NCBI GenBank assembly: GCA_963812415.1
Contig: CAWEVH010000034.1
Location: forward strand, 21,997-85,996
Reading direction: 5' to 3'
DNA: 64,000 nt
DNA from: JACVRW01 sp963812415
GTDB taxonomy: Bacteria > Actinomycetota > Thermoleophilia > Solirubrobacterales > Thermoleophilaceae
Shown here: positions 53,737-63,748 of the stretch, piece by piece
Position numbering within the stretch: the stretch's first letter is position 1
Layout of the letters: every line of letters starts with the position of its first letter
Program-made: the position numbers and the translations under genes
Notes under the pieces: model-generated
The model's input: only the letters and a program-made list of their open reading frames with translations
Databases searched by the model: none
What the model was told of the DNA's origin: nothing

Positions 53737-54690
53737 TCAGGATCCCAGCCATCGCTTCGGGTTCTCGACCATCATCTGGTCGAGCTGGTCGTCGGTCATC
53801 CCGCCCTCCCTCAGCGTTGGAATGACCGTCTCGAAGAGGAACGTCATCGACCAGTCGGGCACCTCGTTGGCCTTCAGGTAGTCCTGCACCTCGAGCGGGA
53901 ACCAGTCGATCGTCGAGCAGTAGTCCTGTGAGATGAACATGCGGTCGGCGTGCCCTCGCTCGAGCAGTGCGAGCACGGTCCGGTTGCGGTTCTCGGTGGG
54001 CAGGAAGATGTCGAGGCCGTAGCGGTCCATGCCGATCCAGCAACCGGTCTCGAGCAGCCTCTCGATGTAGTCGAGGTCGTCGCTGTCGCCCGTGTGCGCC
54101 ACCTGGACCTTGGCCGGATCGACGCCCTCCTCCGTGAAGACCCGCATCTGCTCCGGGCCGGTGCCGCTCGCGGGCCGCGAGTGGGCCATGATCGGCTTGC
54201 CCGTCTGGAGGCTCGCCCGGGCGGCAGCGCGGTGGATCTTCTCGACGTTCGGCGTCATGCCCGGCTCGTCCGCGGCGCACTTGATGAATGCGGGCTTGAT
54301 GCCCGTGTCCTGGATGCCCTCCTCGATCTCGTGGACGAAGATCGCGGCGAGATCGTCCTCGTCGCGGTTGGCGAGCGCCTGCGGAAGGTGGTCGTAGGTG
54401 TATATGCCGGTGGCGAGCACGACCTGGATGCCGGCCTCGTCGGCCACGCGCTTGCTGAAGCGCGCATCGCGATGGAGGAAGAGCGCGCTCGGCTCGACGA
54501 CCGTGCGGATCCCATGCCCCTTGACGGCGTTCGCGTCGGCGATCGCTGCCTCCCACTCGCCCCGCTCGTCGTAGAGGTGAGGGAACTGATGGCGCACGCC
54601 CTCGTCGGTGGTGCGGAAGTGCTCGTGGATCAGCGTCCTGCCGAGCTCCTCGACGTCGACGGGTCCCGCGACCGTCTCGACTGTGGGCAT
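53737..54690 (-). CDS. Phosphotriesterase-family metal hydrolase (PLL-like)
   Basis: 317 aa amidohydrolase barrel. Metal ligands: His22 and His24 (TLIHEHFR), carbamylated Lys137 (AFIKCAAD), His170 (PIMAHSRPASGTG), His199 (VQVAHTGDSDD), Asp256 (FISQDYCST). The complete set means it should be active. Relatives hydrolyse lactones, including acyl-homoserine lactones, or phosphotriesters; which one cannot be read. ATG at 54690. Confidence 0.92.
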   Translation of the reverse strand: MPTVETVAGPVDVEELGRTLIHEHFRTTDEGVRHQFPHLYDERGEWEAAIADANAVKGHGIRTVVEPSALFLHRDARFSKRVADEAGIQVVLATGIYTYDHLPQALANRDEDDLAAIFVHEIEEGIQDTGIKPAFIKCAADEPGMTPNVEKIHRAAARASLQTGKPIMAHSRPASGTGPEQMRVFTEEGVDPAKVQVAHTGDSDDLDYIERLLETGCWIGMDRYGLDIFLPTENRNRTVLALLERGHADRMFISQDYCSTIDWFPLEVQDYLKANEVPDWSMTFLFETVIPTLREGGMTDDQLDQMMVENPKRWLGS

Positions 54691-54840
54691 GCGCGTCCTC
54701 TCCCCGGTTGCCGTGCGGGCCGGAAAGCTAGACGGTTCAGGCGTATCGGGGATGCTCTCGGCGGCCCGCGCGCGAGTCGATCCTCACGCGCTTCGGACGA
54801 CACCGCGGGTCGGCCGGCGCATCTACAATCGGATCGCCCT

Positions 54841-54914
54841 GGGGCAGTGGCCAAATTGGATAAGGCTCCGGTCTCCAAAACCGGCGATTCCAGGTTCGAG
54901 TCCTGGCTGCCCCG
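54841..54914 (+). tRNA. tRNA-Trp (CCA)
   Basis: 74 nt. The acceptor arm GGGGCAG pairs with CTGCCCC, discriminator G. The anticodon stem CCGGT/ACCGG encloses CTCCAAA, so the anticodon is CCA. Confidence 0.94.
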
Positions 54915-54950
54915 CCTTCGCCCTCATGCCTCCCAGCCCGCCGAACCCCA

Positions 54951-55034
54951 TGCGGGCGGAGGGACTCGAACCCCCACGGCCTCTCGGCCACGAGCACCTA
55001 AAGCTCGCGCGTATGCCAGTTTCGCCACGCCCGC
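54951..55034 (-). tRNA. tRNA-Leu (TAG)
   Basis: 84 nt with long variable arm. The acceptor arm GCGGGCG pairs with CGCCCGC, discriminator A. The anticodon stem CGAGC/GCTCG encloses TTTAGGT, so the anticodon is TAG. Confidence 0.94.
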
Positions 55035-55088
55035 GTGCCGTGCGTCGAACCTGCGCCCGCCGGCGGCATAGAGGGTAGGGTGTTCGCG

Positions 55089-55593
55089 ATGGCCGGGACG
55101 GTCCTCGTGCATCCCAATCGCGAGAAGGTCGAGTCGAAGGCCACCAAGGCCGCCGTCGTGCTGCTGCTTCTCGTGAGCGCCGGGCTGATCCTCGTGATCA
55201 CGCTCGGGCGGCTGGTCGAAGCTCCAGGGCGCGCAGGTCGTGTCGTTCGGCTACGTGATCGTGTACCTCGTCATGGCCTTCTACGTGTCGCGCTGGAACC
55301 GCGGCGTGCTGCCCGTGGCGGCCGCCCTGGCGGTCCTGTTCGCGGTGATCGCCGCGGTGGCGGCCCCGGCCTGGTTCGAGCGCGACAAGGCCGGCTTCGA
55401 GAACCCCGCGCTCGAGCCCTCCATCCTCGGTCTCCTGACGCTCATCCTCGTGCCCGTGCAGCTGCTGTTGATCGCGTTCGCCATGCGCGGCTTCGCGCAG
55501 CAGTGGAACGTCGAGGTCGAGATCACCCGCGAGGAGGCCGAGCACCGCGCCATGGGCGGTGGGCCGACCGGCGGCGAGATGGCTCCGGCGTAG
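55089..55593 (+). CDS. Membrane protein, one frameshift
   Basis: About 167 aa when a one-base shift near 55206 is repaired: MAGTVLVHPNREKVESKATK, three or four helices (AAVVLLLLVSAGLILVITLG, VSFGYVIVYLVMAFYVSRW, LPVAAALAVLFAVIAAVAAP, GLLTLILVPVQLLLIAFAMR) and an acidic tail. No family known to me. It stands between tRNA genes. Confidence 0.65.
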
Positions 55594-55653
55594 CGTCCCC
55601 GGACACGCCCCGCCGCCTCCGCCCGACCGCGCCCTACGATTGAGAAGGCACCT

Positions 55654-55736
55654 GCCCGGGTGGCGGAACGGCATACGCGATCGACTCAAAATCGATTGCC
55701 CGTGAGGGCTTGTGGGTTCGAATCCCACCCCGGGTA
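55654..55736 (+). tRNA. tRNA-Leu (CAA)
   Basis: 83 nt with long variable arm. Acceptor GCCCGGG with CCCGGGT, discriminator A. The anticodon stem ATCGA/TCGAT encloses CTCAAAA, so the anticodon is CAA. Confidence 0.93.
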
Positions 55737-55773
55737 CTGGCGGCGCTCCGTGGCGGCGGAGGGGTGAGCACCC

Positions 55774-56889
55774 ATGGCGAGCGAGACCGGACCATCGATC
55801 GACGTGTTCGCCGAGGCGGAGGCGCTCGTCGACGGCTTCGGGCCCCGTCCACCGGGCTCGGACGCCGAGCGGGGCGCGGCGAAGCACGGCGCGGAGCGGC
55901 TGCGCCGCCTCGGCCGCGAGGCCGAGCTCGAGCCGTTCCCCGTCTGGCCCCACTGGGCGGCGGCGGCCGCCATCCACGCCGGGGCGGGGATCGTCGGAAG
56001 CGTGCTGAGCGTGTCGGAGGCGCCGCTCGGCGCCGCGCTCGTGCTCGCCGCCGCCTTGCTCACCTTCTTCGACCTGTCGGGCGTCGCGCCCACCACCCGG
56101 CGGCTGCTCGGACGGCGAGCGTCCCAGAACGTCGTCTCGTGGGCCGATCCCGGCAGGCCCGGCACGCTGCTGCTCGTGGCCCACCTCGACAGTCCCCCGC
56201 GCGCGCTCGTCCGGCCACACAACCTCCCCCGTCCCCTGTTCGCCGCGCTCCTGCTCGTGCTCGCCTGCTGCCTGCTGCGCGTGGCGGGACTCGACGGTTT
56301 CGGCCTCACCCTGGTCCAGTTCCTCCCGACGGTGGTGCTGATCGTCGCGGTGCCGCTGCTGATCGATCTCGCGCTTGCGGACGCCGGGCCGGGACAGAAC
56401 GACAACGCGTCGGGCGTGGCGCTCGCGCTGCGGCTGGCCGAGCGCGCGACGCTCGAGCGCTACGGCCTCGCCGTCGTCCTGACCGGCTCGCAGACGGCCA
56501 CCGCCCAGGGGATGCGCGCCTTCCTGCGTCGCCATCGCGAACAGCTCGCCCGCGACGCCACGGTGGTGGTCAACCTCGAGGCGGTCGGCTCGGGCACCGT
56601 GCGCTTCAGCAGGCGCGAGGGGCCGCTGCTGCCGCTGCGCTCGCACCCGCAGCTCGTGGAGCTCTGCAGGGAGGTGGCGGAGGACACCTCCGAGGACCCC
56701 GCCGGCGCCGCCGCGCCCGTCGGCAGCAGCGCCGCGAGCGACGCCTACGCCGCCCGCTCCGCCGGGCTGCCCGCGATCACGATCACCGGCAGCGACCCCA
56801 GCGACCGCCTCGACGAGGACACCCTCGCCGCGGCCGAGGCCTTCTGCATCGAGCTGCTCGCGCGGATCGACGCGCTCAGCGACGACTGA
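55774..56889 (+). CDS. M28-like peptidase domain membrane protein, catalytic Glu missing
   Basis: 371 aa. VDGFGPRPPGSDAERGAAKH, LLLVAHLDSPPRALV (HxD motif) and AGPGQNDNASGVALALRLAE (bridging Asp) follow the M28 aminopeptidase pattern. But the Glu-Glu site is replaced by VVLTGSQTATAQGMRAFLRR, so the general base is absent. Two helix groups (FFDLSGVAP; LFAALLLVLACCLLRVAGL; LPTVVLIVAVPLLIDLALA) are inserted. Possibly a non-catalytic membrane protein. Its end overlaps the convergent acetoacetyl-CoA synthetase gene by 14 bp. Confidence 0.8.
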   Translation: MASETGPSIDVFAEAEALVDGFGPRPPGSDAERGAAKHGAERLRRLGREAELEPFPVWPHWAAAAAIHAGAGIVGSVLSVSEAPLGAALVLAAALLTFFDLSGVAPTTRRLLGRRASQNVVSWADPGRPGTLLLVAHLDSPPRALVRPHNLPRPLFAALLLVLACCLLRVAGLDGFGLTLVQFLPTVVLIVAVPLLIDLALADAGPGQNDNASGVALALRLAERATLERYGLAVVLTGSQTATAQGMRAFLRRHREQLARDATVVVNLEAVGSGTVRFSRREGPLLPLRSHPQLVELCREVAEDTSEDPAGAAAPVGSSAASDAYAARSAGLPAITITGSDPSDRLDEDTLAAAEAFCIELLARIDALSDD

Positions 56890-58708
56890 ACCAGTCGAGC
56901 GCCGCCGGGTTCCCGAGCGAGTCGCGACTCGCCGCGCTCGCGGGGTCGGCGCCCAGGAGGATCTTCTTGATCGGCACCTCGAGCTTCTTGTTCGAGAGCG
57001 TTCGCGGCACCTCCGGGATCTGCTCGACCGAGTCCGGCACGTGCCGGGGCGAGCAGTGCTCGCGCAGGCGCTTTCGGATCGTGGCCACCAGCTCGTCCGT
57101 GAGCCGCTCGCCGTCGCGCAGGACGACGAACAGCAGCATCCGGTCATCCACGTCGACCACCAGCGAGTCGAGCACCTCGTCGACGCTCTCCACGGCGCTG
57201 TAGATCTCGCTCGTGCCCATCCGCACCCCGCCGCGGTTGATGGTCGAGTCCGAGCGCCCGTAGATCACGGCCGTGCCGCGCTCGGTGATCTTGATCCAGT
57301 CGCCGTGTCGCCACACGCCGGGGAACGTCTCGAAGTAGCTCGAGCGGTAGCGCTCGTCGCCCGGGTCGTTCCAGAACCCGACCGGCATCGAGGGCATCGG
57401 CCGGGTGATCACGAGCTCGCCGACCTCGCCGACGAGCGGCCGCCCGTCGGCGCTCCAGGACTCCACGGCCGCGCCCAGGCAGCGAGCCTGGATCTCGCCC
57501 GCGTAGACGGGCAGCACGGGCACCCCGCCCACGAACGCCGTGCAGAGGTCGGTTCCGCCGCTCGTCGAGAAGAGCCAGACGTCCGGATAGTGCCGGTAGA
57601 TCCACTCGAAGCCGTCCACCGGGAGCGGCGATCCCGTGGAGCCGATCGCGCGAACGCTCGGCAGCGGACCGGGCTCGACTCCCTCCTTCATGCAGGCCGT
57701 GATGAAGCCGGCGCTGGTGCCGAAGGTCGTGACCTCGGCCTCGCGGACGAAGTCCCACATCCCGCGCACGTCGGGCGCGCCGTCCCAGAGCACGATCGCG
57801 GCGCCCGAGAGCATCCCGCCGACCAGGAAGTTCCACATCATCCAGCCGGTGGTGGTGAACCAGAAGAAGCGGTCGCCCGGCGACAGGTCGGTGTGCAGAT
57901 GCGCCTTCTTCAGGTGCTCGAGCAGGATGCCCCCGTGGCCCTGCACGATCGCCTTCGGCAGGCCGGTGGTGCCGGACGAGTAGAGCACCCAGAGCGGGTG
58001 GTCGAAGGCCACCGGCTCGAACTCGAGCTCCGCGGGCTCCGCGAGCAGCTCGTCCCAGCCGCTCGGGACCATCACGGTGTGCTCGAGCGACGGGATCCCC
58101 GCCTCGATCTCGGCGACGCGCGGCCGCCTGTCGAAGTCCTTGCCGCCGTAGCGGTAGCCCTCGATCGCCAGCAGCAGCTTGGGCTCGATCTGGCGGAAGC
58201 GGTCGACCACGGTGGGTGTCCCGAACTCGGGGGCGCAGCTCGACCAGATGGCGCCGATGCTGGCGCAGGCGAGGAACGCGACCAGCGTCTCGGGCGTGTT
58301 CGGCATGTAGGCCGCCACGCGGTCGCCCTTGCCCACGCCCAGCCGCCGCAGCCCGGCGGCACAGCGCGCCACCTGCTCGCGCAGCTCGTCCCAGGACAGC
58401 TCGGCCAGCGCCCGCGACTCGGTGGCGTGCACCACCGCCGTCTCCCCCGCCCGCGCCTGCCCGAGCAGGTACTCGGCGTAGTTCAGGCGCGTGCCGGGGA
58501 ACCACTCGGCCCCAGGCATGGCCTCGCTCGCGAGCACGCCGTCGCGCTCACCGACCTCGAAGCGGTCCCAGAGCGTGCCCCAGAAGCCCTCCAGGTCCTC
58601 CACCGACCAGCGCCAGAGCTCGTGGTAGTCCTCGAACCCGCGCTCGCGCATGAACTCGGCCAGCTTGGAGCCTCCGCGAGGCTCCCAGAGCAACTCTCCC
58701 TCGCGCAT
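56876..58708 (-). CDS. Acetoacetyl-CoA synthetase (acetoacetate-CoA ligase)
   Basis: 610 aa ANL-superfamily ligase, normal length 640-660. P-loop WVLYSSGTTGLPKAIVQGHG; A5 TSGGTDLCTAFVGGV; hinge GDWIKITERGTAVIYGRSDS; Lys in SNKKLEVPIKKIL. It activates acetoacetate to acetoacetyl-CoA with ATP, linking ketone bodies or PHB breakdown to central metabolism. Stop of the upstream MFS gene overlaps its start (TGATG). Confidence 0.93.
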   Translation of the reverse strand: MREGELLWEPRGGSKLAEFMRERGFEDYHELWRWSVEDLEGFWGTLWDRFEVGERDGVLASEAMPGAEWFPGTRLNYAEYLLGQARAGETAVVHATESRALAELSWDELREQVARCAAGLRRLGVGKGDRVAAYMPNTPETLVAFLACASIGAIWSSCAPEFGTPTVVDRFRQIEPKLLLAIEGYRYGGKDFDRRPRVAEIEAGIPSLEHTVMVPSGWDELLAEPAELEFEPVAFDHPLWVLYSSGTTGLPKAIVQGHGGILLEHLKKAHLHTDLSPGDRFFWFTTTGWMMWNFLVGGMLSGAAIVLWDGAPDVRGMWDFVREAEVTTFGTSAGFITACMKEGVEPGPLPSVRAIGSTGSPLPVDGFEWIYRHYPDVWLFSTSGGTDLCTAFVGGVPVLPVYAGEIQARCLGAAVESWSADGRPLVGEVGELVITRPMPSMPVGFWNDPGDERYRSSYFETFPGVWRHGDWIKITERGTAVIYGRSDSTINRGGVRMGTSEIYSAVESVDEVLDSLVVDVDDRMLLFVVLRDGERLTDELVATIRKRLREHCSPRHVPDSVEQIPEVPRTLSNKKLEVPIKKILLGADPASAASRDSLGNPAALDWFSRR

Positions 58709-59935
58709 CAGGCGCGGGATTCTAGGACCCTCGCCCGGCGTTCCCGGCGGCGCCGATGCTCGTCCTCGACGAGCGGCCCGAGCAGCGCCCGCGCTGCCAG
58801 CGGCGCTACGCCCATGATCGCGAACGCGAGCTGCCAGGACAGGGCGGAGGCGACGAGGCCGAGCCCGACCGGCACTCCCGTCGCGACCACCCGCATGGCG
58901 GTGTTCTGGATGCCCATGGCGGTGCCGGCCTGGCGCCGGCCCGAGATCTCCGCGGCGGCGGTGAACGACAGCCCGTTCCAGCTCATGGCCGCCACGCCGC
59001 CGGCCAGCAGGACGGGCACCGCGATCGCGGCCGGCGCGGGCGTCAACGCGGCGGCCGCGAGCAGCAGCCCGCCCGCCGTGGCGGCGAGCCGCCGGAACGG
59101 GTCGATGCGCTCGTCGCGCAGGTCAGACCAGCGCCCCGCCGCCGCCCGCGCCAGCGCGGCTCCGAGCTGGACGCCTCCGAGCGCGAGCGCCGCCTCGGAC
59201 GCCGACCAGCCCCGCTCCCCGTAGAGGTAGAGCACGAGCAGCGATGTGACGCCGATCTGGCCGATGATCATGAGCGAGGACGCCGCGCTCAGCCGCCAGA
59301 TGCGCGGATCGCGCATGGCGTCGGGCGCCGGCGGCGCGGCGGACTGCCTGCGCGGCCCCTCGCGCAGCCAGAGCGCCGAGGCGAGCGCCGCGAGCAGCAT
59401 CGCCCCGGCGAGCGCGTACAGAGCCGCGTCGAGGCCCGCCGCGGCGGCGAGCGGAGGCAGCGAGAAGCTGGCGACCGCGGCGCCGGCCGGCACGGCGGTC
59501 TGGCGCAGCCCGAGCGCGAGGCCGCGCTCGTCGCGCGGGAACCACCCGAACACGGCGCGGCCGCTGGCGGCGATGGCGCTCGAGCCGAGCATGCCGGCCA
59601 CCGCGACGCCGGCGAGCAGCGTCGGGTAGGTGTCGGCGGCCGCCCCCACGGCGGCCAGCGCGGCCGCACCGGCGGCGAGGCCGCCGGCGATCACGTAGCG
59701 CTCGCCGACCCGGTCGGACAGCGCGCCCCAGGCGAGCAGCGTGAGGACGGTGCCGAGCGCGAAGGCCGTGAACACGCCCGTGACCTGCACGAGCGAGAGG
59801 CCGAAGGTCTGCTGGATCGCGGGGCCAAGCGCCGGCAGGCCCGCCCTGCACGGCGGACAGCGCGGCGGTGGCGCCCGCCCCCACCCCGAGCACCACCCAG
59901 CGGTAGCGGGTGGCTTGGGCGGTGGCGACGGTCAC
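58708..59935 (-). CDS. MFS transporter, one frameshift
   Basis: About 408 aa when a shift near 59845 is repaired. N-terminal helix RYRWVVLGVGAGATAALSAV, then QVTGVFTAFALGTVLTLLAW, GALSDRVGERYVIAGGLAAG (the MFS motif A equivalent), FGWFPRDERGLALGLRQTAV. Twelve helices, two bundles. Coupled with the acetoacetyl-CoA synthetase gene, so a short-chain acid or ketone body is a possible substrate (inference). Confidence 0.85.
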
Positions 59936-60009
59936 TGCCTCCGAGTCTACGCGGGGCGATCCCCCGCTCGGCGGCGGGGGATCGCCCGGATCGCGTGCTC
60001 GGTTTCGGC

Positions 60010-60750
60010 TCAGCCGGCCAGCTGCTTCTCCCGCGGCGGCGTCGGCTGCGTCGGCGTGCGGTCCTTGCCGCGACCGCGCCCGAAGAGCGCGAACAGGCCC
60101 ACGAGGAGCGCCGCCGCACCGACGATGAGCGCGATGATGGCGAGCGTGTCGGAGCCGCCATCGTCACTCTCGTCGGACGCCGGAGCCGCGGCTGCCGGCT
60201 CCTCCTCCTCGGCGGGCGCCGCGGCGCCACCCTCCTCCGCCGGCGCGGCCGCGAGCTGCACCTGCGGCGCGGGCGACTCCGAGTCGGGCGGGCCGATCCA
60301 GCGCACGACCTCACCGTTGCTGTAGGTCTGAATCGCCTTGAAGGTGAGCGTGCCCGGCTTGTCCGGAGTGCCGACGGAGAGCCCGAAGTCCTGGAACTGT
60401 CCCGGACCGATGGCGTTTGCCTCGCCGTCGGCCGTGAACGTGACCGTGTCGACCTCCTCCGTGACCTGCTCGCCGAACTGCTCGACCGGCTTGTCGAGCT
60501 TGCGCTTGGCGATCTCGATGTTCCAACCAGGCACCGGCTCGCTCGAGACCGACAGGAACCCGGGCGGCATCTCCACTACGACCTTGGTGGTACTGGCGTT
60601 GTCGCGCTCGGTCGGAACGCGGACGTCGACGCGGGCGAAGTCACCCGCCACCAGCTCCTCGGGCTGCAGGGTTACGTGCGCGCCCGCGGCGGGTGCGATC
60701 AGCAGCGCCGCCGCGAGGCAAACTCCGATAACACGACCTATGGCTTTCAA
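60010..60750 (-). CDS. YcnI-like DUF1775 protein
   Basis: 246 aa from a TTG at 60750: AGGAGA is about 9 nt upstream, and the CopC-CopD stop overlaps. Signal peptide, then the DUF1775 beta domain starting at AHVTLQPEELVAGDFARVDV with the N-terminal His of the Cu(II) site, and PGQFQDFGLSVGTPDKPGTL. A Pro/Ala/Glu spacer and C-terminal helix (TLAIIALIVGAAALLVGLFA) anchor it. YcnI proteins bind copper outside the membrane. Confidence 0.88.
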   Translation of the reverse strand: MKAIGRVIGVCLAAALLIAPAAGAHVTLQPEELVAGDFARVDVRVPTERDNASTTKVVVEMPPGFLSVSSEPVPGWNIEIAKRKLDKPVEQFGEQVTEEVDTVTFTADGEANAIGPGQFQDFGLSVGTPDKPGTLTFKAIQTYSNGEVVRWIGPPDSESPAPQVQLAAAPAEEGGAAAPAEEEEPAAAAPASDESDDGGSDTLAIIALIVGAAALLVGLFALFGRGRGKDRTPTQPTPPREKQLAG

Positions 60751-62628
60751 TTCATCTCTCCTTTGTCGATCATCATCATTACCGTCTCGGTGTACAGGTC
60801 GAACTCGCCGCGACGTACTTCGACCCGAAGCTCCCACTCGCCGGCGGGAGCGAGGTTCGCGTCCCTGACGACGTAGGCGCCCGGCTCCATGCCGCGCTTC
60901 ACCCGGAACTGGAGCGGGCCGATGTCCCGCTCCTCGAGGACGGCCGAGACCTTGACCTCATCCGGGCGTCCCTTGCTGAACTCGAGATGGATCTCGTTGC
61001 GGCCGACCGTTCCGGGATCCACCTCGAGGGTGGCCCGCATCGGACCGAGCCGCAGCTCTTCCATCATCTCGCCGTGCATCTCGATCTCGGTGCGCGCCGG
61101 CGGGGCGTTCACGAGTCCTGCCGTGACGCCCACGACGACGAGCACGATCGCGAGCTCGACGCCGGCTAGACGGAGAAAACGGCGCCGTTCCACGACAGAC
61201 GCGACCTGCTCGCGCAGGCGCGGGACGGCAAAGCGATTGTTGTAGGCCCCGAGGGCGAGGAGCGGAAGGACGAGCCCGATCTTGATCAGGAGCAGGACGC
61301 CGTACTCGGTCTCCCAGAGTCCGCGCCAGGCGCGCACCTGCAGGTAGCCGTTGATGGCGCCGGCCACCAACAGCACGGCGACCGAGATGACTGCCGTGGT
61401 CGAGAAGCGCGGCACCGCTGTGGCCGCGAGCGGCCAGCGATCCGCCCGGGCAAGCAGCAGCCCAGCGACCAGGAACGCGAGGCCCCCGGTCCACACGCCC
61501 GCAGCCTGTACGTGCGCGGCATCCGCGATGACCGACCCCACGCCCGAGACGCTTGCATGACCCGACAGTCCCGGGGTGAAGGCCATCCCGGCCGCGAGCA
61601 GCACCATCACCGTCGCCAGCACGCGGCCTGAGCGACCGTCCGTCTCGGGAGCGTGCTGGGCGACCACGGTTTGGGAGAGATCGCTACCGGTACCCGGGCG
61701 GGACCTCTCGGCCACCGCGCTGCTGCCGCGGGCTGCGCTCCCGGCTCCGGCGGCGTGCGATCGGGGAGCCCGTCGGGTGATCCACCGGCTCGGCGCGACG
61801 GGGCTGGAACCGAACGTCGTCCGGGCGGCCGTTCCCGCCTTCGCGGCGGTCCTCTCGCACGCGACGGCGCGCGATCAGCGCGACCGCGCAGAGCGCCGCC
61901 GCCAACCCGGCGCGCGCCAGAGCAAAATCGCCGAAGCGCGTGCCGGAGACCGACGAGATCACGTCCCACTGGAAGCCGTACGCGAGGTCCTCGCCCGCCG
62001 CCGCCGCGCCCTGCAGCGCGAGTTCCACAAGCGACACCGCGGCGAGGGTTGCGGCAAGGCCGGCAAGGATCGCCAGCAACTTCCGCCGCACCGGCGCCGC
62101 GGCGGCCCGGAGCGCAAACACCAGCGCGGCCACTCCGCCCACGCACGCGAGCAGGAGCGCGAAGTCCAGGAAGCGACCGCCGAGGTAGAACACCGACGTC
62201 GTGAACGGCGTGTCCTCGAGCACCTGCGCCGCCACGCCCGCGGGCTGCTCCCCACGCTCCTTCACGTGGAACACCCAGGCGCCGTTGATCGGATCCGAGT
62301 CGGCCGAGATCACGCGCCAGGCAACCGTGTAGGTGCCCCGCTCGAGCTCGCCGTCGATGGCGACGCGCACCTCGCTCGGCTTGGGACGCGTGATCGTCTC
62401 GGCGTCGACACGATTGCCGTCCCCGTCGTACACCGCGATCGACCCGAGCGCAGTCTCGACCGGCTCGTCGAAGCGCAGCAGCACGTGCTTCGGGGACTCC
62501 TCGACCACCCGGTCCCTGGCCGGCTCGGTCGCAATCAATGTCGAATGCGCCCCAGCGGCGGGGGCGAGCGCCAGCATCGCCACCAGCACGATGGCTGCCG
62601 ACAGGCACCTCTTGGCGAGGCAAGACAA
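60747..62628 (-). CDS. CopC-CopD fusion copper protein, one frameshift
   Basis: About 625 aa; the frames cross near 61700-61850. The CopC part: mature N-terminus AHSTLIATEPARDRVVEESP with Cu(II) His, then DPINGAWVFHV. The CopD part has about eight helices (YLGGRFLDFALLLACVGGVA; later GHASVSGVGSVIADAAHVQA, AAGVWTGGLAFLVAGLLLAR), and the C-terminus holds an extra extracytoplasmic domain. Start taken at TTG 62628, preceded by GGAAGGAAGG. Involved in copper uptake or homeostasis; pairs with YcnI (YcnI-YcnJ type). Confidence 0.85.
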
Positions 62629-62685
62629 CGGGATCAACCTTCCTTCCGCGCGCCGCGACAACGTGCCGGGCGCGCCCTCCGAGGC

Positions 62686-63306
62686 CTACGGACAGGCGCT
62701 GGAGGGAGGGGCGCGCGGCCCGTGGGCCGGCGCGAGCACGGACGACACCGTCACGCGCGTGAAGTCGGTGAGGCCGACCACCGGGAGCGGCCGGCGAAGC
62801 ACCGCCCGCGCCGCCGGGATCGCCCGCGCGAGCAGGCGTCCGAAGCGGTGGCCGAGGGCGTACAGCGCGCCCGCGAGAAGCAGCGCTCCGATCGCGAACG
62901 GAAGCTGGAGTGCGAGCCCCGTCAAGAAGGTCGGCTCGAGGACGACCGCGTAGGGCGCCGAGCCGGAGGCGAGCAGCTCCTCGAGGTGCTCCTGCACCGC
63001 GAAACCGATCGGCGGGAGGAGCGCGAAGAGCGGCGCCGGCGCCTGGGTGCGCGCCGGAGCGCCGCGCAGCCCTTCGCCGACGCAGAGCACGAGGCCGGCG
63101 GCCAGGAGTGTGACGCCGGCCGCGACCAGCACCGGCATCGAGGCGAACCAGTTGTGGCTCTCCTCCATGTGATCGTGCATCGCCCCACCGTGGGCCGGCG
63201 GGACGAGCACGTAGGCGAGGCAGTGGGCGGTGAGCCAGGAGGCGGCAGCGACCGGCAGGGCGACCATCCAAGCCGCCCTTCCGTGCTGCTGCGCTCGCGC
63301 TCGCAT
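62686..63306 (-). CDS. Integral membrane protein of the copper cluster
   Basis: 206 aa. Four helices (WMVALPVAAASWLTAHCLAY; WFASMPVLVAAGVTLLAAGL; PIGFAVQEHLEELLASGS region; LQLPFAIGALLLAGALYALG). A His-rich stretch AMHDHMEESHNW and another QEHLEEL could bind metal. It lies just upstream of CopC-CopD in the same direction. No family name known to me. Confidence 0.65.
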   Translation of the reverse strand: MRARAQQHGRAAWMVALPVAAASWLTAHCLAYVLVPPAHGGAMHDHMEESHNWFASMPVLVAAGVTLLAAGLVLCVGEGLRGAPARTQAPAPLFALLPPIGFAVQEHLEELLASGSAPYAVVLEPTFLTGLALQLPFAIGALLLAGALYALGHRFGRLLARAIPAARAVLRRPLPVVGLTDFTRVTVSSVLAPAHGPRAPPSSACP

Positions 63307-63308
63307 GC

Positions 63309-63623
63309 CTACGGACCGTTCAGGTACGCGGTGCAGTCGTCGGCGGGGCTCTCAAACACCTGGATGTCCAGATTCTGACCGGGCTCGCCCCTATGCACAT
63401 GCACGTGCAGGGGGTGCGGGTTGGTGGTCGTCGTGGGCTCCGTCGTGTTGTTGAACGAGGACCCCGGTAGCGTCACAAAGGGCTCTTGCCCATGCACGGC
63501 GAGGATCACGCAGCTGCCGTTGCCCACGGTCAGCACATGCCGGTGGTTGGCGGCGGCGGTCGATGGGAGGAGCAGCGCCCCTCCCGCCAGAACGGCCGCT
63601 ATGACGCCCACGCGTCCCTTCAT
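63309..63623 (-). CDS. Small secreted protein with His cluster
   Basis: 104 aa from ATG 63623 with GGAGG upstream. Signal peptide MKGRVGVIAAVLAGGALLLP, mature start near ANHRHVLTVGNGSCVILAVH. The C-terminal part HPLHVHVHRGEPGQNLDIQV holds a His cluster, fitting a metal-binding or cupredoxin-like role in this copper neighbourhood, but no cupredoxin ligand set is visible. Its stop lies 2 bp before the start of the next gene. Confidence 0.65.
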   Translation of the reverse strand: MKGRVGVIAAVLAGGALLLPSTAAANHRHVLTVGNGSCVILAVHGQEPFVTLPGSSFNNTTEPTTTTNPHPLHVHVHRGEPGQNLDIQVFESPADDCTAYLNGP

Positions 63624-63748
63624 TCGTTCGCTCCTCCAAGCATGTGTGTGCGAGTTCAAGCGTGGCGGCCACGACTGCGGATCGGACCGAAAGTCCCTCC
63701 AAGTAGGGAACGTACCCAACTTCCTCGGAAGGCACGCCTTCGGGGAGC

